Shown here: positions 6,763 to 11,541 of the stretch, in pieces
Layout: every line of letters begins with the position of its first letter
How positions within the stretch are numbered: the first letter of the stretch is position 1
Notes under the pieces: generated by a model
The model's input: only the letters and a program-made list of their open reading frames with translations
What the model was told of the DNA's origin: nothing
Database searches by the model: none
Made by a program: the position numbers and the translations under genes
Source of the DNA: Pelagibacterales bacterium MED-G43
Lineage (GTDB): Bacteria; Pseudomonadota; Alphaproteobacteria; Pelagibacterales; Pelagibacteraceae
Direction of reading: 5' to 3'
Length of the DNA stretch: 11,541 nt
Assembly: GCA_002457475.1 (NCBI GenBank)
Contig: NTJK01000019.1
Coordinates: 1 to 11,541 of the forward strand

Positions 6763-7559
6763 AATCTAAAATAGCTCTAGCTTTTAACAATTGTAAAAAA
6801 CAAAAACGACCAGCTTTAATTACTTATACAGTTGCTGGCGATAACACAAAAAATAATTCTCTTAAAATACTAGATAGAATATCTAAACATGCTGATATTC
6901 TTGAGTTAGGATTCCCGCACAATACACCTATAGCTGATGGCGGACAGATACAAGGCAGCTCGCATCGGGCACTTAAAAATGGAGTTAAATTAAAAGATGT
7001 TTTTCAGATAGTAAAAAAATTTAAAAAAAATAATCCTAGTAAACCAATTATTCTGATGGGCTATTACAACTTGGTTTATCAAAATGGTGAGAATAACTTT
7101 TTAAAAAGTTGTAAATCTTCAGGAGTAGATGGCTTAATTATAGTTGATCTTCCTTACCCAGAGAACAAAAGCTTTGCTAATAAGTGCATAAAAAAATCAA
7201 TTAATTTCATTCAACTACTATCTCCAACTACTTCTAAAGAAAGGATGAAAAAAATAATTAAAGATTCGCACGATATGATTTATTACATATCTATGCTATC
7301 AACTACTGGGGGGAAACTTAAAGTTTCACCAAAAAAAATTCTTAAAAACTATAATTCAATTAAAAAAATTAACCCAAAAAAGAATCTAGTTATAGGATTC
7401 GGTATTACAGATAAGACGATATCTTCCTTAAAGCAGGCTAATGGACTAGTAGTAGGCAGTATGTTGTGTAAAACCATAACTAATTCACTCAAAATGGGAC
7501 AAAATCCTGTCACAAAGTTAGATAAAGTTGTGTACAATCTAAAAAAAAAAATTATATGA
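6759..7559 (+). CDS. trpA: Divergent tryptophan synthase alpha chain
   Basis: By family it cleaves indole-3-glycerol phosphate to indole and glyceraldehyde 3-phosphate in complex with TrpB. The 266-residue TIM barrel keeps the numbering of the Salmonella enzyme: Glu49 in ELGFP, Asp60 in IADGG, Asp130 in VDLP, Tyr175 in IYYIS and Thr183 in STTGG, plus LMGYYN (99-104), GFGIT and VVGSML for phosphate binding. Between the two catalytic acids the usual FSDP reads HNTP, ADGP reads ADGG, and the loop-6 sequence GVTG reads STTG. The start overlaps the trpB stop as ATGA; AGGA lies 11 bases upstream. Its own stop overlaps accD in the same way. All the acids needed for the lyase reaction are present, so activity is likely. 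The altered loops lie next to the active site and to the TrpB interface. Confidence 0.9.
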   Translation: MKSKIALAFNNCKKQKRPALITYTVAGDNTKNNSLKILDRISKHADILELGFPHNTPIADGGQIQGSSHRALKNGVKLKDVFQIVKKFKKNNPSKPIILMGYYNLVYQNGENNFLKSCKSSGVDGLIIVDLPYPENKSFANKCIKKSINFIQLLSPTTSKERMKKIIKDSHDMIYYISMLSTTGGKLKVSPKKILKNYNSIKKINPKKNLVIGFGITDKTISSLKQANGLVVGSMLCKTITNSLKMGQNPVTKLDKVVYNLKKKII

Positions 7560-8470
7560 ATTGGATCTCAAAATTTATTAAACCCAAAATAAAGTCACTC
7601 TTTGAAAAAAAATCTTCAAAAACAGAAGATAATCTTTGGACTACATGTGGATGTAAAAATCTAATATACAAAGAAGATATGGAGGCCAATCATAAGGTCT
7701 GTCCTAAGTGTGGCGCACATCACAAATTAACTTGTCGAGAAAGATTCGAAACTTTTTTTGATAACAAGGAATTTGAATTAGTGGAAACGCCCTCACCCAA
7801 AGATGATCCTTTAAACTTCGAAGATAAAAAAAAATATACTGACCGATTGAAAGCAGCACGTAAACTTACTGGTCAAGAAGATGCAATTTTAATTGCAAAG
7901 GGAAAAGTTCAAAATATTGATATGGTAGTTGGGGCACAAGATTTTAGATTTATTGGTGGATCATTTGGTGCAGCATCAGGTGAAGCATTTATAGCTGGTG
8001 CTCAACATGCAATCGAAAGTAAAATTCCTTACGTATTTTTTAGTTGTTCTGGAGGCCAGCGAATGATGGAGTCGTCCATAGCGCTAATGCAAATGTCACG
8101 AACTGCATTAGCTGTCAATGAATTGAAGAAGAAAAATATTCCTTTTATTGTAGTCTTAACTGACCCAACTACTGGTGGTGTTACAGCCTCTTGGGCAATG
8201 TTAGGTGATATATTAATTGCTGAACCAAAAGCCACAATCGGATTTGCAGGGCGAAGAGTAATTCAAGATACTGTTCGTGAAACTTTACCGGACCAGTTCC
8301 AAACTGCTGAATATGTAAAAGACCATGGTGGCATTGACTTAGTTGTTGAGAGAAAATACTTGAATTCAACAATAGGGACATTGTTAAATGTTCTATTGAA
8401 AAAAGCGGAGTCTCAAGCTAAAAAAGACTCTAATGTCACAATCGATAAGTCTCTACAAGCAGCTAGCTAA
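7556..8470 (+). CDS. accD: Acetyl-CoA carboxylase carboxyltransferase beta subunit
   Basis: With AccA it transfers the carboxyl group from biotin-BCCP to acetyl-CoA, giving malonyl-CoA for fatty acid synthesis. The 304 residues match the length of the E. coli protein. The N-terminal zinc-ribbon region has Cys31, Cys33, Cys49 and Cys52, giving C-x-C then C-x2-C, whereas the usual first knuckle is C-x2-C. The crotonase-like core is well conserved: GGSFGAASGEAF (134-145 region), SGGQRMMES (usually SGGARMQE), VLTDPTTGGVTASWAMLGD, AEPKATIGFAGRRVIQDT and LPDQFQTAEY. The start overlaps trpA by four bases (ATGA). The 3' end overlaps folC by 38 bases. No accA is in the window. The trpA-accD-folC order is typical of alphaproteobacteria. 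Many alphaproteobacterial AccD proteins have lost the zinc cysteines altogether, so this may be an intermediate state. Confidence 0.95.
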   Translation: MNWISKFIKPKIKSLFEKKSSKTEDNLWTTCGCKNLIYKEDMEANHKVCPKCGAHHKLTCRERFETFFDNKEFELVETPSPKDDPLNFEDKKKYTDRLKAARKLTGQEDAILIAKGKVQNIDMVVGAQDFRFIGGSFGAASGEAFIAGAQHAIESKIPYVFFSCSGGQRMMESSIALMQMSRTALAVNELKKKNIPFIVVLTDPTTGGVTASWAMLGDILIAEPKATIGFAGRRVIQDTVRETLPDQFQTAEYVKDHGGIDLVVERKYLNSTIGTLLNVLLKKAESQAKKDSNVTIDKSLQAAS

Positions 8471-9695
8471 TCATAAGCTATTCAATAAAACTATTAATTT
8501 TGATTTAAAAAGAATAAAATTAGTTCTCAAAAAATTAAATCATCCAGAAAGAAAACTTAATAATATAATTAATTTTCTTGGCTCTAGTGGAAAATTTACA
8601 ACATTACACTCCGTGAAGTGTTTTATTGAAGCTAATAAACAATCAACAACTGCTTATATCTCACCGTCTCTCAAAGATATTAAAGAACGATTTTGGATGG
8701 GTAATAGATATTTAACTCATCAGGAAATTAAAAAATCAATCGTAAAAATTGCAAAATTAAAAGTCCCTCTTACTATTTTTGAAGCTCTTACAGTAGTTTT
8801 TATTATTAATGCTTCAAAACAAAATACTGACTATCATTTAGTGGAAGCAGGTGCATTATTTGCTAAGGATTCGACTAACGTATTTGATTTTCCTTTAGCT
8901 CAAGTAATTGTCAATATTAATAAGCAACATTTAAATTTTCTCAAAGAAAAGACATTAGATGAAGTTATTTATCAGAAAGTAGGGTTTTTAAGTAATTTTA
9001 CCCAAATTTATGTGGGTAAACAAATGCCTAAGGTTTTAATTAAAATTAAAAAAAATCTTAAAAAAAATAAAAGTAAAATAAATTATCCAAATTCTTGGAA
9101 ATTAATTAAGAAGAATAAATGTTATTTTTATCAAGATAAAAAAAATAAAATTAAGCTAAATACAAAAAGTATTCACTCAAATGGACTATTGGAAAATGTT
9201 TGTCATGCAATCAAAATAGCTCTTGATCTTAAAATTGATAGAAAGGTAATTGAAAAAACTGTTCCAAGTATTCACTTTGAAGGCAGATTTCAGTATTTAA
9301 AAAATGGGAAGATTAAAAATAAACTTCATAAAAGTGAACAGATCATGCTTGATGGAGCCCATGCTGAGGCAGATGCCATAAATCTAGCAAACTATCTAAG
9401 AAATATAAAAGTAACTAAATACGCTGTTTGGGCAATGATGAAAAACAAAGAGCCTGATTTATTCATCAAACAGTTTAAAGGAATTTTTAAAAAGATAATA
9501 ACCATACCTATTGAAAATGAGAAGAATTGTATCTCCGCTAAAGATTTAAAAGCTATAGCTAAAAATAATCAATTTAATGTAGATAAAGCTGATAACTTTA
9601 ATGAGGCAATTAAGAAAATAAGCTCCTCTGAGAAGAAATTAATAAACTGTATAGGTTCTCTTTATAATGTTGGAAATATACTAAATAAAAATTAG
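8433..9695 (+). CDS. folC: Folylpolyglutamate/dihydrofolate synthase, divergent
   Basis: The family adds glutamate to dihydropteroate and folates using ATP, in a Mur-ligase fold. The 420 residues show the expected layout: NFDLKRIKLVLKKLNHPE at the N-terminus, a P-loop region (47-57), SPSLKDIKERF (77-87; family SPHLxxxxER), the Glu of VEAG (Glu138), STNVFDFPLAQVIVNI, His166, QKVGF with Lys182 (family EKAGI, whose Lys is carbamylated), EGRFQ (283-287), DGAH (307-310) and GSLYNVG. Key motifs are degraded: GTNGKGST reads GSSGKFTT, LGGRxDATN reads LFAKDSTN, and the DH pair reads QH. The start ATG overlaps accD by 38 bases; no other usable start lies between it and the conserved N-terminus. The 3' end overlaps trxA on the other strand. 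The family is clear; full ATP-dependent activity is likely but not assured. Confidence 0.85.
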   Translation: MSQSISLYKQLANHKLFNKTINFDLKRIKLVLKKLNHPERKLNNIINFLGSSGKFTTLHSVKCFIEANKQSTTAYISPSLKDIKERFWMGNRYLTHQEIKKSIVKIAKLKVPLTIFEALTVVFIINASKQNTDYHLVEAGALFAKDSTNVFDFPLAQVIVNINKQHLNFLKEKTLDEVIYQKVGFLSNFTQIYVGKQMPKVLIKIKKNLKKNKSKINYPNSWKLIKKNKCYFYQDKKNKIKLNTKSIHSNGLLENVCHAIKIALDLKIDRKVIEKTVPSIHFEGRFQYLKNGKIKNKLHKSEQIMLDGAHAEADAINLANYLRNIKVTKYAVWAMMKNKEPDLFIKQFKGIFKKIITIPIENEKNCISAKDLKAIAKNNQFNVDKADNFNEAIKKISSSEKKLINCIGSLYNVGNILNKN

Positions 9696-10009
9696 ATGTG
9701 AGGCTGGATAAACTCTAGCATATCTTTTTCACTAGTAGCTCCTACCTTAGTCCCTACGAGTTTTCCTCCTTTAAAAAGAAGCACAGTAGGTACACCTCTT
9801 ACTGAATACTTTGTGGGCTCGTTAGGCTGGCTTTCAATATCATGATAGTAACAGTCAATTTTATCAGCCATGTCATTTGAAATCTTTTCTATAATTGGTT
9901 TTAATTGCTGGCATGGTCCGCACCAACTAGCTGAAAATTGAATTAGATTTAATTTGTTTCCGTTAATCTGATCTTGAAATTTTTCGTCTGTAGAATCTTT
10001 GAATGCCAT
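9692..10009 (-). CDS. trxA: Thioredoxin
   Basis: A small cytosolic disulfide reductase that passes electrons from thioredoxin reductase to targets such as ribonucleotide reductase. The 105 residues form one thioredoxin domain with the redox motif WCGPC (Cys30 and Cys33), the cis-proline Pro74 in RGVPT, and the VGATSEKDM segment before the last helix. The buried acid that precedes the motif by six residues in E. coli (Asp26) is Gln24 here, and its Lys57 partner position is also not Lys. There is no signal peptide. It follows sbcB on the same strand after 34 bases, which may contain its own promoter. Its stop overlaps the folC stop tail to tail by four bases. In many alphaproteobacteria trxA also sits beside folC. 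Confidence 0.95.
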   Translation of the reverse strand: MAFKDSTDEKFQDQINGNKLNLIQFSASWCGPCQQLKPIIEKISNDMADKIDCYYHDIESQPNEPTKYSVRGVPTVLLFKGGKLVGTKVGATSEKDMLEFIQPHI

Positions 10010-10011
10010 AC

Positions 10012-10043
10012 ATCTTAAATAAGTATTTTTAATTTTTTGTCAA
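10012..10043 (-). promoter_or_regulatory. Candidate trxA promoter, near-leaderless
   Basis: Reading the minus strand, a perfect TTGACA (10038-10043) follows the sbcB stop codon. A weak -10 candidate TTTAAG (10014-10019) lies 18 bases on; the alternative TAAGAT (10012-10017) has a 20-base spacer. Transcription from either would start at or within a few bases of the trxA ATG, giving a leaderless or nearly leaderless message. The hexamer could be chance in AT-rich DNA, and trxA could simply be cotranscribed with sbcB. Confidence 0.3.
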
Positions 10044-11465
10044 CTATGCAGATGAGTAATGTTTTTCTAAATCTTCAACGTATGCGTTAATATCATCTAA
10101 AATTTTTAATTTTTCCTTATCATCTTGTTTTTCAAATTTTGCTCTCAAAGTGTCAATCTCTGAGTAAGTTCTTGGTATTGTGTTCCATTTTTCATTATTC
10201 GTACTCAAAAGCTTTTTGGCCGTATCTTTGTGTATTAAATTATATTCTTCTTTGCTTAATAATTCAGGTTTTTCCATATAAAGAAGTTTTTTTCCAAAAT
10301 ATTGTAGGCGCTCATCTTTAAATTTAGAAATTACACTCAATTTTTTATCCCACTCAGCAGAATGGAATTCAGGCATTACTTTATTGTCCTCTGCTGTTGT
10401 AAATTTAGCGTAAATACTTTCTTCGTTATATAGGTCCTCTTGCGATTTACTTTGTTCTTTTTCCTCTATCTCTGAACGTTTTATAGATTGAATTTTTTCT
10501 GCAAATTCTTTATTTTTTCTAACAAGCTCTGCCCTAGCTTTTAATTTTGCTGTTCCTATAACTTTATATTCCTCAAATTTATCTCCATAAGATGGATTCA
10601 TAATTACAGGATGTTTATTATGTCTTACGGTTCTGATAAATTTTGGTTGTTTTTTCATTGCAGCTTCTAATTCTTTTAATGGCATGCTTAAGTAAGGTGT
10701 GGGATCATGTCTTAAATCAAAACATAACGGCCATTGATATTGAGGGTGCTGGCACACGAAAGTTTGCACATAAGGTCTACTACGTCCATAGAAATATTCA
10801 TTTGTGCAAAAAAAAAGTTCTTTTTTAATTATTTCTAATGATTGAGTTTTATCCAAAGTTAACATGCTTGCTTTCCAAACATTAGGTGCTTTTTTAGAAA
10901 TAATTTTAGCAATTCCAACTGTTGCCATAACATCGCCAATCGCACTATGGGCGTCACCATGCTCTATACCGTTTAAAGGTGCCATTTGATCTAATTTATA
11001 AACATCATTTCCTTTTTCGTTAACAGAGTTTTTTAAAGTATTTGGGTAGTACAAATTAGCTGCTCTCGCTAAACTTAGAACATCTCCTCTGGTGTTTCCA
11101 TTCGTGCTTGTGATGTAAGGATATTCTAAAGTTTGAAATAAAGTACACCTTAGAAACTCTTCGTCGAATTCTATCGAGTTGAATCCTATGTAAGTAGCTT
11201 TTCCCCATCTTTTTAAAGTTTCAACAAATTGTCTGATCATCTCATAATGAGATAAATTTGAATTCTTTAACATCTGAGGTGACGATTTATTTACAATTAA
11301 TGCCATAGCCTCAGGAATAATTCCTGGACTTAACCTGCATCTAGCATCAAACCTATCTAATTCATCAAGATTATCATTAGTAAGGACAGCGCCTATTTGA
11401 ATTATCTGCCCCCAATATTTATTGGAGGAACTGGTCTCGAAATCATAAAAGACAAAATTAGACAT
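10044..11465 (-). CDS. sbcB: Exodeoxyribonuclease I (SbcB/ExoI)
   Basis: ExoI degrades single-stranded DNA from 3' to 5' and works in mismatch repair and recombination. The 473 residues are almost the length of the E. coli enzyme. The N-terminal DEDDh exonuclease domain has Asp8 and Glu10 (FYDFET), Asp101 in GFNSIEFDEEF (94-104), and His173 and Asp178 in NGIEHGDAHSAIGDVMAT. This last stretch closely parallels the ExoI motif and separates it from DnaQ proofreading subunits. The C-terminal part contains HNKHPVI (a match to the SH3-like domain) and DLYNEESIYAKF plus FKDERLQYFGKKLL of the ExoI helical domain, with a charged helical insert at about 310-345. The ATG follows the upstream stop by seven bases, and trxA follows 34 bases downstream. 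Its position beside trxA-folC is where many alphaproteobacteria carry addB-addA. Confidence 0.92.
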   Translation of the reverse strand: MSNFVFYDFETSSSNKYWGQIIQIGAVLTNDNLDELDRFDARCRLSPGIIPEAMALIVNKSSPQMLKNSNLSHYEMIRQFVETLKRWGKATYIGFNSIEFDEEFLRCTLFQTLEYPYITSTNGNTRGDVLSLARAANLYYPNTLKNSVNEKGNDVYKLDQMAPLNGIEHGDAHSAIGDVMATVGIAKIISKKAPNVWKASMLTLDKTQSLEIIKKELFFCTNEYFYGRSRPYVQTFVCQHPQYQWPLCFDLRHDPTPYLSMPLKELEAAMKKQPKFIRTVRHNKHPVIMNPSYGDKFEEYKVIGTAKLKARAELVRKNKEFAEKIQSIKRSEIEEKEQSKSQEDLYNEESIYAKFTTAEDNKVMPEFHSAEWDKKLSVISKFKDERLQYFGKKLLYMEKPELLSKEEYNLIHKDTAKKLLSTNNEKWNTIPRTYSEIDTLRAKFEKQDDKEKLKILDDINAYVEDLEKHYSSA

Positions 11466-11472
11466 ATTAAAT

Positions 11473-11541
11473 CTACTTAAGAACTTTTATTTTTTCTGAA
11501 TTTTCCTCTAATGTTTCTTTTACCTGTTGGGGGTCTTTGAT
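11473..11541 (-). CDS. C-terminal end of an unidentified gene
   Basis: On the minus strand a frame is open from the window edge to a TAG at 11473-11475, giving 22 residues that begin IKDPQQVKETLEEN and end KIKVLK. The Lys/Glu-rich, helix-like composition and the seven-base gap to sbcB suggest the end of a real gene cotranscribed with sbcB and trxA. It is too short to name. Other frames cannot be excluded. Confidence 0.5.
   Translation of the reverse strand: MKDPQQVKETLEENSEKIKVLK

Noticed and set aside
8606..8624. A small hairpin followed by four T (ACACT and AGTGT) near the 5' end of folC
   Set aside because: The stem is only five pairs, the T-run is short and it sits inside a coding region; not enough for a terminator call.
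8433..9695. folC gene as another Mur-ligase family member (for example MurC to MurF)
   Set aside because: The N-terminal LKRI...NHPE segment, SPSLKDIKERF, EGRFQ, DGAH and GSLYNVG fit FolC specifically, and accD-folC-trxA is the normal order.
1..11541. CRISPR arrays, tRNA or rRNA genes, insertion sequences, riboswitches
   Set aside because: No regularly spaced repeats, no tRNA-like T-loop sequence, no transposase and no untranslated region long enough for a riboswitch were seen.

Overview
The window looks like chromosomal DNA from a genome-streamlined, very AT-rich alphaproteobacterium of the SAR11/Pelagibacterales or HIMB59 type. The grounds are the strong A/T bias even at coding positions, Lys/Ile/Asn-rich proteins, genes that overlap or abut almost everywhere, and the gene order aroA-cmk-rpsA-ihfB-pyrF-trpF-trpB-trpA-accD-folC-trxA, which follows the alphaproteobacterial arrangement. 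No tRNA, rRNA, CRISPR array, insertion sequence or prophage gene is visible. No gap between genes exceeds about 35 bases.

Plus strand, 1-9695: one uninterrupted array of eleven genes. It opens inside an lptB-like ABC ATPase (5' end outside the window). It then runs through aroA (shikimate pathway), cmk (CMP kinase), rpsA (ribosomal protein S1), ihfB (IHF beta), pyrF (UMP synthesis), trpF, trpB and trpA (late tryptophan pathway), accD (acetyl-CoA carboxylase beta) and folC (folate polyglutamylation). Junctions range from a 2-base gap to a 38-base overlap, so the array probably behaves as one translationally coupled operon or a few nested ones. It joins aromatic amino acid, pyrimidine, fatty acid and folate synthesis to core translation and nucleoid genes. 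cmk and ihfB start with TTG.

Minus strand, 9692-11541: a second unit reads towards the first. It holds the last codons of an unidentified gene (11473-11541), then sbcB (exonuclease I), then trxA (thioredoxin). trxA and folC meet tail to tail and share four bases, leaving no room for a dedicated terminator. A TTGACA hexamer directly after the sbcB stop codon may be part of a trxA promoter.

The most unusual content is protein-level divergence at active sites in otherwise ordinary positions. TrpB carries Asp where the almost invariant catalytic Glu109 should be, lacks the GPHPYP motif, and has Cys at the Ser377 position. The adjoining TrpA keeps its catalytic Glu and Asp but has a rewritten motif between them, and TrpF has altered phosphate-binding loops. 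FolC has a degenerate P-loop and a changed metal/ATP motif, and AccD has a shortened zinc knuckle. The syntenic trp genes therefore look either extremely fast evolving or replaced in place by a divergent tryptophan synthase pair. I see no defence system or wholly new gene cassette; the candidate novelty is this divergent TrpB-TrpA pair.
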